DNA from: Pseudoalteromonas arctica | Lineage (GTDB): Bacteria; Pseudomonadota; Gammaproteobacteria; Enterobacterales; Alteromonadaceae | Length of the DNA stretch: 64,000 nucleotides | Direction of reading: 5' to 3' | NCBI RefSeq assembly: GCF_012927645.1 | Contig: NZ_JABBMT010000001.1 | Coordinates: 248,001-312,000, forward strand | In this document: positions 32,351-41,407 of the stretch, piece by piece | Numbering within the stretch: position 1 is the first letter of the stretch | Layout: every line of letters begins with the position of its first letter | The notes under the pieces: generated by a model | Told to the model about the DNA's origin: nothing | Database searches by the model: none | Seen by the model: only the letters and a program-made list of their open reading frames with translations | Program-made: the position numbers and the translations under genes

Positions 32351-32554
32351 ATGAATAACCAACTCTCACAACGGATCTGCTGCCCACATTGTGGCCATCA
32401 TATTCATATTACTCTTGATGCCAGTGCTGGCGATCAAGATTACTTTGAAGATTGCGCAGCATGCTGCAACCCTATCCATTTTAATATGCATATTGACTAT
32501 GCAAACAGTAAGGTAGAGTTACATATTGATAGCGATGACGAACAAATTTTTTAG
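32351..32554 (+). CDS. CPXCG-motif cysteine-rich small protein
   Basis: 67 residues. CCPHCGHHIHI near 10-20 and DCAACCNPIHF near 34-44 form two Cys knuckles, a zinc-ribbon-like fold of the CPXCG family, followed by an acidic tail ending DSDDEQIF. Function of the family is unknown. It converges on the riboflavin synthase gene with only 18 bases between stop codons. Confidence 0.85.
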   Translation: MNNQLSQRICCPHCGHHIHITLDASAGDQDYFEDCAACCNPIHFNMHIDYANSKVELHIDSDDEQIF

Positions 32555-32572
32555 TCTAGTGCCTATATTTGA

Positions 32573-33202
32573 CTATGGCGCCTGCTGCCGTAAGTAATTT
32601 TCGACCGTATTGATGATGGTATAAGTTTGTTGATCAACTTCAATATTTAGCGCATCACCAATTGCAGCTTTACCAATATTGGTAATAGCTAACGTCTCTG
32701 GGATCAAATGTAGCCAAAAGCCCTGTTCATCGGTTTCACCTACCGTGAGACTTGCCCCATTGACTGCTACAAAACCTTTATACATCACATACTTTTGCCA
32801 TTTACTCGGTAAGCACAACTGTATTTTACAATTATCTTGTGTATGAATAATATTTTCAATCTGGGCAGTGCAGTGAATGTGACCAGATACAATATGCCCA
32901 CCTAACTCAGTACCAAAAGTCATCGAGCGCTCATAGTTAACGGAACTGCCAGCAATAAGCTTTCCTAAATTAGTTAACTGTAATGTTTCGTCAATTACAT
33001 CATAATGAACCTGAGCAAGCGGTTGATCAGAAATATTTTCTACTTTAACAACCGTTAAACAGCAACCATTAATGGCAACGCTGGCACCTAACTCAAGTTT
33101 TGTAACATATTGCTTTGCAACAGCGAGCACTAAACGCATCACACCTTGCTGCTGGTTCGTTGAAATCACCGTTGCTTGTGTTTGCACAATTCCTGTAAAC
33201 AT
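32573..33202 (-). CDS. ribE: Riboflavin synthase, alpha chain
   Basis: 209 residues with two tandem lumazine-binding domains, each starting with a FTGIVQ/VSGHIH-type block: MFTGIVQTQATV, GASVAINGCCLTV near 38-50, GGHIVSGHIHCTA near 96-108 and GFVAVNGASLTVGE near 142-155. It dismutates 6,7-dimethyl-8-ribityllumazine to riboflavin. It lies outside a rib operon. A divergent MATE pump gene follows, a pairing often seen in Vibrio and Shewanella relatives. I see no FMN riboswitch upstream. Confidence 0.95.
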   Translation of the reverse strand: MFTGIVQTQATVISTNQQQGVMRLVLAVAKQYVTKLELGASVAINGCCLTVVKVENISDQPLAQVHYDVIDETLQLTNLGKLIAGSSVNYERSMTFGTELGGHIVSGHIHCTAQIENIIHTQDNCKIQLCLPSKWQKYVMYKGFVAVNGASLTVGETDEQGFWLHLIPETLAITNIGKAAIGDALNIEVDQQTYTIINTVENYLRQQAP

Positions 33203-33377
33203 AAATCAATTCATCCTTTATTACCTAAACTGGATACTCTTATATTATTTCACGCTTTAGTGTACTCGCACCACATCATTGTTACTGTAACCAATAACAT
33301 TAACTGATCGCTATAATTTTTGATTCTGTGCTTTATCGATTACACTATCTGCCTCTTCAGTTTACGTAGTAAGTGAT

Positions 33378-34730
33378 ATGACTTTTTGTAGTTGGGAAGC
33401 CAAACGGTTAGTTTCTCTGGCAATCCCCGTTTTTTTAGCACAAGTTACCTTAGTTTTAATGTCAGTGGTCGACACCATCATGGCAGGGCAAGTGAGTCCT
33501 ACCGATTTAGCCGCATTGTCAATTGCAACCGGCGTATGGAACCCCGCCATGCTTGCCCTGCAAGGTATATTATTAGCCCTGACTGGCATTATTGCGCAAT
33601 TTTCTGGCGCTAACGATAAAACCGGCATCAGCCATTACTTTCAACAAGGCTTATATCTGGCGGGCGTGTTAAGCGTATTTGGTTTATCCATCGCCTACTT
33701 TGCTGACGTTATCATTCTAAAACTTGATACCAGCCCCGCTATTGCCAATATGGCTTATGACTATATTCATTATGTAAAATGGGGCATTGGTGGATTTTTA
33801 GTATTCAGTGTTTATCGAAATATTACCGAAGGCATGGGGATGACAAAACCGGCTTTTTATATCAGTTTGATTGGTTTAGCCATCAATATCCCAGCCAACT
33901 ATGTGTTTATTCACGGTATGTTTGGTATGCCAGCACTCGGCGGCGCAGGCTGTGGGATTGGCACAGCATTGGTATTTACTGCAATGGCCATCGCACAAAT
34001 TATTTATTGCCAGTTAAGTAAAAAAGTAGATGCTAAAGGGCTACTCGCTAATTTTAAAGCACCACAGATAGCGACAATGTGGACCATTACTAAAGTCGGT
34101 ATTCCTATTTCACTGGCGACATTTTTTGAAGTTACTTTGTTTGCCTGTATTCCTTTATTTATTGCGCATTTAGGTGCAGTTGCGGTTGCTGGGCACCAAA
34201 TCGCAGCCAGTGTCACCACCCTACTCTTTATGATGCCACTGAGCCTATCTATCGCCATCAGTATTCGTATTGGTAACTTGTATGGGCAAAATCACTTTGA
34301 GCAGCTCAAAAAAGCTATTTCAACAAGCTATATTTTAGCTATGATCATTGCCTTTATACTTGCTGCTATCACCTTTTTTGGCCGCGACGTGATCAGTCAA
34401 CTCTATACTGACGACGCTCGTGTTATTACCTTAGCAACGTCAATCATGATTCTAGCGTGTATTTATCAACTACCCGACGCTTTGCAAGTTGCCGCAAATG
34501 GCATTCTAAGAGGTTTAAAACACACCGCGCCGATTTCGTACATTACGTTTATTTCATACTGGCTAATAGGCTTCGCATTAGGCTATGTTTTAGCACGCAC
34601 TGATTTAATCGTTCCAGCTATGGGCCCGCACGGTTTTTGGATAGGTATTATTGTTGGTTTAACGGTAGCTGCAATTCTATTAATGTTAACCGTTGCTAAG
34701 CGCTTTAAACGTGAACCATTTATTCAATAG
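33378..34730 (+). CDS. norM: MATE family multidrug efflux transporter (NorM type)
   Basis: 450 residues with 12 predicted membrane segments in two similar halves. VVDTIMAGQVSPTDLAALSIA near 31-51 and IAHLGAVAVAGHQIAASVTTLLFMMP (in parts) near 255-280 are the paired MATE signatures; NGILRGLKHTA marks the second half. NorM proteins export cationic drugs coupled to Na+ or H+. It is divergent from ribE; the next gene, a DUF3080 lipoprotein, overlaps its 3' end. Confidence 0.92.
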   Translation: MTFCSWEAKRLVSLAIPVFLAQVTLVLMSVVDTIMAGQVSPTDLAALSIATGVWNPAMLALQGILLALTGIIAQFSGANDKTGISHYFQQGLYLAGVLSVFGLSIAYFADVIILKLDTSPAIANMAYDYIHYVKWGIGGFLVFSVYRNITEGMGMTKPAFYISLIGLAINIPANYVFIHGMFGMPALGGAGCGIGTALVFTAMAIAQIIYCQLSKKVDAKGLLANFKAPQIATMWTITKVGIPISLATFFEVTLFACIPLFIAHLGAVAVAGHQIAASVTTLLFMMPLSLSIAISIRIGNLYGQNHFEQLKKAISTSYILAMIIAFILAAITFFGRDVISQLYTDDARVITLATSIMILACIYQLPDALQVAANGILRGLKHTAPISYITFISYWLIGFALGYVLARTDLIVPAMGPHGFWIGIIVGLTVAAILLMLTVAKRFKREPFIQ

Positions 34731-35775
34731 CTATACAAAAACGTTAGGTAAGCAAAATCAGCTTTTTGCTTACCTAATCCTATTTGCCTCAATACTACTT
34801 ACTACTGGTTGTAGCGAGCAGCCTAGTGATATAAATTTTGAATACCAAGCCCGACTAGCCAATACGTTAGAATCCCCTGTAGCAAAGCACATTGAGCTTA
34901 AAAATATAGCGTTAAACAAGCCGAAAACTTTAGTCACTCAAACAAAGCAACAAGTAAGTATTTTGCAATTAGCACAACTGAACTCATGTGCATTGAGTAC
35001 CTTAATCGCCGAACACAACTCTCAATTAGGTAAAGTAGCCACACCCGCGACAGACTTAATTTATCAAATAGAGTTCATAAAGGCCGCCCCTGCTTGTTTG
35101 CAAACACTTGATAAAAAATCTAATAGTTATCAACAAATAAAGGTAGCTCTAGAACAAAAACAAGCGCAGTTAGCTGCGTATTTTGCACAATTTTTATACG
35201 CAAGCGCTGAGATCAAAAATAGTTGGCAACTCACTCATTATGAACTCAATACCAATCTTAACGGCTTGGTGGAAACAGAGCTTGCTTTGAAGAACTTAAC
35301 GACTATACAGAAACAAATAAACACCAAACAATATCAGCAAATTAAAACACACCATATTTATAAAAGCTTAGAGCAGTTAAATCGTTTTAACTTTAATCAA
35401 GCGCTTATCACAGCTGTTAGAAAGCAAACACAACTAAATAACTTAACCACCCAGTACCTTGCAGATATTGAATTAAAAAGCCTTTGTAACCCAATAAAAA
35501 ATAAAAAACAGGCACAGATTATCAGCAATGTATTTAAAAAATACTACCTAGAGCAGTTACAGCCCTATCAAGCGCAACTCACTGGCGCTCTTGAGCGACT
35601 AATGCCCTACTACCAAACACTTTGGTTGGAGAACAGCCTTGTAGATAAAGCGGTGGCTCCCTTATTACAACCCAATCAACCCAGCAACTTACTTACCAGC
35701 TTAAAAAAATCTGCCAAAACACACGTTATTTGGTGGCAAAAGTTTTATAAAACGTGTGAAATCAGCCCAATATGA
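34711..35775 (+). CDS. DUF3080 family lipoprotein
   Basis: 354 residues from a GTG at 34711 (a TTG at 34693 is also open; neither has a good Shine-Dalgarno). The N-terminus ends in a lipobox LLTTGC, giving a lipid-modified Cys at about residue 34. The mature part is helical with many Gln and Leu, short Cys-containing motifs (LNSCALSTLI, APACLQTL), and a Trp-rich end (HVIWWQKFYKTC). DUF3080 proteins accompany norM in related genera. Function unknown. It starts inside the norM 3' end, so translation is coupled. Confidence 0.75.
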   Translation: MNHLFNSYTKTLGKQNQLFAYLILFASILLTTGCSEQPSDINFEYQARLANTLESPVAKHIELKNIALNKPKTLVTQTKQQVSILQLAQLNSCALSTLIAEHNSQLGKVATPATDLIYQIEFIKAAPACLQTLDKKSNSYQQIKVALEQKQAQLAAYFAQFLYASAEIKNSWQLTHYELNTNLNGLVETELALKNLTTIQKQINTKQYQQIKTHHIYKSLEQLNRFNFNQALITAVRKQTQLNNLTTQYLADIELKSLCNPIKNKKQAQIISNVFKKYYLEQLQPYQAQLTGALERLMPYYQTLWLENSLVDKAVAPLLQPNQPSNLLTSLKKSAKTHVIWWQKFYKTCEISPI

Positions 35776-35815
35776 ATAAAAAAACGGCAAACGAACTAAA
35801 AAAAGCGTTTCTCGC

Positions 35816-35844
35816 TTGATTCACTCAAGCGCACGCTATATATT
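35816..35844 (+). promoter_or_regulatory. Promoter of the tRNA-Val genes
   Basis: TTGATT (35816-35821) and TATATT (35839-35844) with a 17-base spacer, followed by a GC-rich AGCGACCG start region as is typical for stringently controlled stable-RNA promoters. The first tRNA begins 43 bases downstream of the -10 box. Confidence 0.6.
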
Positions 35845-35887
35845 AGCGACCGTTGTTAAACAATTAACAGTCACTTAAATTTATGAT

Positions 35888-35964
<77 letters not shown>

Positions 35965-35983
35965 AATTTAAGAATTTTATCGT

Positions 35984-36060
<77 letters not shown>

Positions 36061-36087
36061 ATCTTAATCACTAATATCCTCAATTCG

Positions 36088-36173
36088 TAAACCTTAGCTC
36101 AGTTGATTAGCGCACTACCTACTCCTTATGCCCCACGCCGAAATCGGTGGTTCGAATCCACTCGGTCGTACCA
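36088..36173 (+). pseudogene. Degenerate tRNA-Val copy
   Basis: The D-arm region (TAGCTCAGTTGATTAG) and the last 28 bases up to GGTCGTACCA match the two intact genes. The 5' acceptor strand (TAAACCT) no longer pairs with CGGTCGT, and the anticodon arm is replaced by unrelated sequence, making the element 86 bases long. It cannot fold as a normal tRNA. It may be a decayed third copy or the mark of an old insertion at the tRNA 3' end. Confidence 0.85.
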
Positions 36174-36363
36174 ATTTTTTACAACCAATAATAGACTTAT
36201 ACCCTACTTTATAATTAATCAGATCGTTCATGATTATGAATTTCGTATTAGCCTAAATAACAGTCAAAATTAAAAAGGCTTCGTTAATCAATAATAAACT
36301 TGTTTCAAAATCATATAGGTCTAAGCTTAGATTAGTAATATTGTTTAAACTCTGAGAGCTAAA
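36174..36363. other. Upstream region of the binding-protein gene
   Basis: 190 AT-rich bases after the tRNA remnant. No integrase fragment, terminator with a stem or further tRNA is visible; it should hold the promoter of the following gene. Confidence 0.4.
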
Positions 36364-37272
36364 GTGATCAAAAGCCTCCTCGTGTTACTATTTTTTTGCA
36401 GCCTAAGCTACGCGGCTGTACCCGATGTAACCTATCAAGAAGACACTAATTTAATAACAATTAAGGGTGAACTTACACCTAATGGATATGGTTATAATTT
36501 ATCTGCAAATAAGATATTGAGATTAGTCACCCTGAATTGGCCACCCTATATTGATGAATCAATGTGTAATTTTGGCTGGGTCTATCAATTAACCGTGACT
36601 ATATTAGTAAAGAATGACTATGGCGTTTTAATAGAGTTTTACCCATGGGCAAGGGCTATTCGTGAAGCTGAATTAGGCAAAGCCGATATACTATTTCCTG
36701 AATACTTTATAGCAGATTTCGAGCTTTCTGATAACGTAGTAAACACAACTCGCAATCAGTTACTTGCATTATCAGAGGCTATTCCGGGTGGAGACTTATC
36801 TCTTATCACACTAAAAGATTCCAATATCAAATATAATGGCTCTATACAATCAATCAGAGACCTCGTCATAGGCATAATCAGATCATACAAAAATACTATA
36901 GAATTAGATCAAAGAATTGCCTCTAATGAAATAGCCTCTATTGTAGTGAATAATGAATTTCAATTAGCTAACTTATTAATTAATAAACGTGCTGACCTAA
37001 TTGTCGCAGATTTAAATTCACTGTTAGGTAATATAAAAAAGTCTCACTTACCCGAACAGCAAAAACAAATAATAAATAGTTCACTTGTTGCTCTGGAGCC
37101 AAGCTTAGACTACAAATTTCTTCATTACTCGGTTAGTAGACAAAAACCTAACTGGCAAAAGGTGCTTAACAGTATTAATGAAGAAATAACTAAAATGTCT
37201 GATAGTGGAATGCTCGAAATGTTTATCAAACAAAAAAAAAGTGAATGTCATAATAAAAAAACCACCTTATAG
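36364..37272 (+). CDS. Periplasmic solute-binding protein, SBP family 3-like
   Basis: 302 residues from a GTG. Signal peptide with cleavage after SYA at about 17. The segment LRLVTLNWPPYIDESM near 52-67 followed by VLIEFYPWARAIREAELGKADILFPEYF (in parts) is the start pattern of family 3 binding proteins (type II periplasmic fold); LVIGIIRSY and RADLIVADL mark the second lobe. No permease or ATPase gene is adjacent, so it is an orphan receptor, perhaps sensory. The stop codon lies inside the terminator of the convergent prp operon. Confidence 0.75.
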   Translation: MIKSLLVLLFFCSLSYAAVPDVTYQEDTNLITIKGELTPNGYGYNLSANKILRLVTLNWPPYIDESMCNFGWVYQLTVTILVKNDYGVLIEFYPWARAIREAELGKADILFPEYFIADFELSDNVVNTTRNQLLALSEAIPGGDLSLITLKDSNIKYNGSIQSIRDLVIGIIRSYKNTIELDQRIASNEIASIVVNNEFQLANLLINKRADLIVADLNSLLGNIKKSHLPEQQKQIINSSLVALEPSLDYKFLHYSVSRQKPNWQKVLNSINEEITKMSDSGMLEMFIKQKKSECHNKKTTL

Positions 37273-37283
37273 ATAAGGTGGTT
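37255..37283 (-). terminator. Terminator of the prp operon
   Basis: AACCACCTTAT / ATAAGGTGGTT is a perfect 11-bp stem with a two-base turn. The T run is present only when read on the minus strand, so it ends transcripts from prpF. It overlaps the last codons of the convergent binding-protein gene. Confidence 0.85.
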
Positions 37284-37469
37284 CAAACTAGCTTTAGAAC
37301 AGTGACTCACAATATCCACCAAGTCTATAAAATACTATTGAACTCTGTAGTCAAATATTTTCAGGGTTTACAGAGCAAATTTATGAGCCAAGCACGGTGC
37401 TATTGCAAACCAATCCAACGTAGCTAGAAAACAACCTCTAAAGATAAGCTCAGATTAAGGTCTATTGAG

Positions 37470-38645
37470 TTAAATAATACTTGGTACGTGCACCGCTCCT
37501 TCCATTAGCACACGAGCACTGCGGCTCATGCTAGCCTTACTTACATGCCATTGCTCATGTACCACAACCGCCTCTGCACCCACTTTTAACGTACCTGAAG
37601 GATGGCCAAAGTTAACTTCATTAATAGCCCCCCCACCAGCGGCTAAATTCACTAATGTTCCTTCAACTGCCGCAGCCGTACCAATGGCTACAGCGGCAGT
37701 ACCCATCATGGCATGATGTAGTTTTCCCATCGACATGGCACGGACTAACAAATCTATGTCACTTGCATTAACCTGCTTACCACTGGAGGATTTATAATCA
37801 TGTGGTGCAGCCACAAATGCCACTTTAGGTGTGTGTTGGCGTGCTTGTGCTTCGTTAATATTATTAATTAAGCCCATTTTTACTGCGCCATGGGCTCGAA
37901 TACTTTCAAGCTTAGTGAGTGCTGCTTCATCAGCGTTTATGTCATCTTGTAGTTCAGTACCGGTATAACCAATATCATGCGCATTAACAAAAATAGTAGG
38001 GATACCCGCGTTGATCATAGTGGCTCTAAGTACACCAAACTCAGGAACTACTAGTTCATCTACCACATTGCCTGTTGGAAATAGCGCACCATCGCCATCC
38101 GCTGGATCGATAAACTCTAATTTCACCTCAGCGGCGGGAAATGTCACCCCGTCGAGTTCAAAGTCACCCGTTTCTTGTACTTCACCGTTGGTCATTGGCA
38201 CATGCACTAAAATGCTTTTTTTAATATTAGCTTGCCAAATTCGCACTATAGCCACACCGTTTTCTGGAATACGGCTAGCATCAACAAGACCATTATTAAT
38301 TGCAAATGAACCAACCGCAGAGGTTAAATTGCCGCAGTTCCCGCTCCAATCAACAAACGCTTTATCAATAGCAACTTGACCAAATAAGTAATCAACATCG
38401 TGATCAGCTTGCTCACTTTTACTTAAAATAACGGTTTTACTGGTACTAGAAGTAGCCCCCCCCATACCATCGGTTTGTTTGCCATATGGATCTGGGCTAC
38501 CAATCACTCGTAGCAATAAATTATCTCGCACAGAACCGGCGACTTGTGCAGCCTCTGGTAAATCGCTTAGATTAAAGAATACCCCTTTGCTAGTGCCACC
38601 GCGCATATAGGTGGCAGGTACTTTAATTTGTGGTTTAAATGTCAT
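37470..38645 (-). CDS. prpF: 2-methylaconitate cis-trans isomerase
   Basis: 391 residues, full length. MRGGTSKGVFFNLSDLP near 14-30, DGMGGATSSTSKTVILS near 59-75, WSGNCGNLTSAVGSFAI near 100-116 and the C-terminal NFGHPSGTLKVGAEAVV are PrpF (DUF453) blocks; the fold is like diaminopimelate epimerase, with Cys in SGNCGN. It isomerises the AcnD product so that hydration to 2-methylisocitrate can proceed. It starts 9 bases after acnD and is the last gene of the operon. Confidence 0.95.
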   Translation of the reverse strand: MTFKPQIKVPATYMRGGTSKGVFFNLSDLPEAAQVAGSVRDNLLLRVIGSPDPYGKQTDGMGGATSSTSKTVILSKSEQADHDVDYLFGQVAIDKAFVDWSGNCGNLTSAVGSFAINNGLVDASRIPENGVAIVRIWQANIKKSILVHVPMTNGEVQETGDFELDGVTFPAAEVKLEFIDPADGDGALFPTGNVVDELVVPEFGVLRATMINAGIPTIFVNAHDIGYTGTELQDDINADEAALTKLESIRAHGAVKMGLINNINEAQARQHTPKVAFVAAPHDYKSSSGKQVNASDIDLLVRAMSMGKLHHAMMGTAAVAIGTAAAVEGTLVNLAAGGGAINEVNFGHPSGTLKVGAEAVVVHEQWHVSKASMSRSARVLMEGAVHVPSII

Positions 38646-38654
38646 TATTGTTCC

Positions 38655-41261
38655 TTATGCGCTTTGGCTAGCTTCTAAAAAATCTTGAGCAAAGCGTTGT
38701 AATACACCACCTGCAGCATAAATTGATAGCTCTTCTTGAGTATCAATACGGCACTTTGTTGCAACGCTAACTACATCACCATTTGCACGAGTAATGGTTA
38801 GATTAACCTCGCTGCCCGGTGATAATTCACCTCCAACATCGTAACTTTCACTGCCATCTAGCTTGAGTGTTTTACGGGTGGTGCCCGCTTTAAATTCCAG
38901 CGGTAATACGCCCATACCAATTAAGTTAGTACGATGTATGCGTTCAAAACCTTCTGCAGCAATAACTTCAACGCCTGCTAAACGCACGCCTTTGGCTGCC
39001 CAATCACGTGACGAACCTTGGCCATAATCAGCCCCTGCAACAATAATTAATGGTTGTTTGCGCTGCATATAGGTTTCGATTGCTTCCCACATCCGAGTAA
39101 CTGTGCCCTCAGGCTCAATACGGGCATAAGAGCCTTGTTTCACCTCGCCATTTTCTAGCACCATTTCATTAAGTAATTTAGGATTAGCAAAGGTTGCACG
39201 CTGCGCAGTTAAATGATCGCCACGATGGGTTGCATACGAGTTAAAGTCTTCTTCTGGCACACCCATATGGGTTAAATATTCGCCTGCTGCGCTACTTGCC
39301 ATAATCGCGTTAGACGGTGATAAATGATCAGTGGTAATGTTATCGCCAAGTACCGCCAATGCGCGCATGCCTTTCATGGTACGCTCACCAGCGAGTGCAC
39401 CTTCCCAATATGGCGGGCGACGAATATAAGTACTTTCTGGACGCCAATCATAAAGTGGATCGTTATCTTCACCGTAATCAACGGTTAAATTAAACATCGG
39501 CTCGTAAACCTTCTTATACTGCTCAGGTTTTACGCTTTGTTTAATCACTGCATCAATCTCTTCATCTGATGGCCAAATATCTTTTAAGGTTACGTCATTG
39601 CCCTGTTGATCTTGTCCGAGTATGTCTTTTTCAATATCAAAACGAATAGTGCCTGCAATGGCATAGGCAACGACTAATGGCGGAGACGCTAAAAATGCTT
39701 GCTTAGCGTACGGATGAATACGGCCATCAAAATTACGATTACCAGAGAGCACAGCCGTGGCGTATAAGTCGCGGTCTATCACTTCTTGTTGAATAACGGG
39801 ATCAAGCGCCCCACTCATACCGTTGCACGTAGTGCACGCAAAGCCAACAATACCAAAACCAAGTTGCTCTAATTCTGATAGTAATTTGGCATCTTCAAGA
39901 TACGATTGCACCGTTTTTGAGCCCGGTGCTAATGAGGTTTTAACCCATGGCTTGCGAGTTAAGCCCTTGGCATTTGCATTACGCGCAATAAGACCAGCTG
40001 CAATGACGTTACGTGGGTTGCTGGTATTCGTACAACTAGTGATAGCAGCAATAATACAGGCACCGTCTGGCATTAAACCTTCTTCATTTTCAACAACCCC
40101 AGAGATCCCCTGCGCTGCCAAGTCACTGGTTGAAACACGGCGATGCGGATTTGACGGTCCAGCAATGTTGCGGCCAACGCTTGATAAATCAAATTTTAAT
40201 ACCCGATCATACTGCGCTGTTTTTAGGCTGTCGCTCCACAGACCGGTGGTTTTTGCGTAATTTTCAACTAAGGCAATTTGCGCTTCGTCACGCCCTGTTA
40301 GGCGCAAGTAATCAATGGTCATCTGGTCGATATAAAACATCGCTGCGGTGGCACCAAATTCTGGTGTCATGTTTGAAATCGTAGCGCGATCGCCTAATGT
40401 CAATGCATCAGCGCCTTCACCGTAAAACTCTAAATACGTTGATACCACGCGTTGCTCACGTAAAAACTCCGTAATTGCTAATACAATATCTGTTGCAGTA
40501 ATGCCTGGTTGGCGCTTACCGATGAGTTCGACTCCTACAATATCAGGCAAACGCATATAAGAGGCGCGGCCAAGCATCACGCTTTCGGCTTCAAGGCCGC
40601 CAACACCAACGGCAATGACACCTAACGCATCAACATGCGGTGTGTGGCTATCAGTTCCAACTAAGGTATCAGGAAAAGCAATCCCATCGCGGTTTTGGAT
40701 CACCGGCGACATTTTTTCAAGATTGATTTGATGCATAATGCCATTACCAGGTGGGATCACATCAATATTTTTAAACGCCGTTTTGGTCCAATTAATAAAG
40801 TGGAAACGGTCATCGTTACGTCTGTCTTCAATGGCGCGATTTTTCTCAAAAGCATCAGGATCAAACCCTGCATGCTCAACGGCTAATGAGTGATCAACAA
40901 TTAGCTGTGTAGGGACTACTGGGTTAACTTTGGCTGGATCGCCGCCTTTGGCTGCAATGGCATCACGCAAGCCAGCTAAATCAACCAGCGCTGTTTGTCC
41001 CAAAATATCGTGACAGACGACCCGCGCGGGATACCAAGGAAAATCTAAATCTTGTTTGCGCTCAATTAGCTGCGACAGTGCCGCAGTTAGCATTTGTGGC
41101 TCACAGCGGCGTACTAAATTCTCTGCTAAAACACGTGATGTATAAGGTAAGGCTGCATACGCACCTGCTTTAATTTCATCAACTGCAGCTTGGGTGTCAA
41201 AATAATCGACATTAGAGTTAGGTAAGGGTTTTCTGTATTTAGTATTGTTTATGATAGTCAT
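38655..41261 (-). CDS. acnD: Fe/S-dependent 2-methylisocitrate dehydratase AcnD
   Basis: 868 residues of the AcnA-like aconitase superfamily. VGTDSHTPHVDALGVIAVGVGG near 200-222 (in outline), the cluster ligands in ITSCTNTSNP near 408 and FACTTCNGMSG near 474, and the C-terminal swivelling-domain motif DYGQGSSRDWAAKG. The LRD and NYAK features and its place between prpC and prpF mark it as AcnD rather than AcnA. It dehydrates 2-methylcitrate to 2-methylaconitate and depends on PrpF. A hairpin lies in the 146-base gap after prpC. Confidence 0.95.
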   Translation of the reverse strand: MTIINNTKYRKPLPNSNVDYFDTQAAVDEIKAGAYAALPYTSRVLAENLVRRCEPQMLTAALSQLIERKQDLDFPWYPARVVCHDILGQTALVDLAGLRDAIAAKGGDPAKVNPVVPTQLIVDHSLAVEHAGFDPDAFEKNRAIEDRRNDDRFHFINWTKTAFKNIDVIPPGNGIMHQINLEKMSPVIQNRDGIAFPDTLVGTDSHTPHVDALGVIAVGVGGLEAESVMLGRASYMRLPDIVGVELIGKRQPGITATDIVLAITEFLREQRVVSTYLEFYGEGADALTLGDRATISNMTPEFGATAAMFYIDQMTIDYLRLTGRDEAQIALVENYAKTTGLWSDSLKTAQYDRVLKFDLSSVGRNIAGPSNPHRRVSTSDLAAQGISGVVENEEGLMPDGACIIAAITSCTNTSNPRNVIAAGLIARNANAKGLTRKPWVKTSLAPGSKTVQSYLEDAKLLSELEQLGFGIVGFACTTCNGMSGALDPVIQQEVIDRDLYATAVLSGNRNFDGRIHPYAKQAFLASPPLVVAYAIAGTIRFDIEKDILGQDQQGNDVTLKDIWPSDEEIDAVIKQSVKPEQYKKVYEPMFNLTVDYGEDNDPLYDWRPESTYIRRPPYWEGALAGERTMKGMRALAVLGDNITTDHLSPSNAIMASSAAGEYLTHMGVPEEDFNSYATHRGDHLTAQRATFANPKLLNEMVLENGEVKQGSYARIEPEGTVTRMWEAIETYMQRKQPLIIVAGADYGQGSSRDWAAKGVRLAGVEVIAAEGFERIHRTNLIGMGVLPLEFKAGTTRKTLKLDGSESYDVGGELSPGSEVNLTITRANGDVVSVATKCRIDTQEELSIYAAGGVLQRFAQDFLEASQSA

Positions 41262-41365
41262 TACAAGACTCGCTAATTTGATGACGGTGGTCGCACACGT
41301 ATAGTGTGTTTAAGGGATGTATAAAAAAAGAGGCCTTAAAAACTATGCGCTAGTGGCAATGTGCA

Positions 41366-41400
41366 AAAAATAAAAGGTGAGCGTACTTTCGCCCACCTTT
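41366..41400 (-). terminator. Hairpin between prpC and acnD
   Basis: On the minus strand AAAGGTG.GCG pairs with CGC.CACCTTT and is followed by a T-rich run. It lies directly after the prpC stop and inside the operon, so it may act as a partial terminator reducing acnD-prpF expression or as a 3' stabilising structure. Confidence 0.7.
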
Positions 41401-41407
41401 AATAGCC

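Noticed and set aside
39823-40260. 145-residue plus-strand ORF inside acnD
   Set aside because: Antisense to a conserved enzyme frame with no start signal; a shadow frame.
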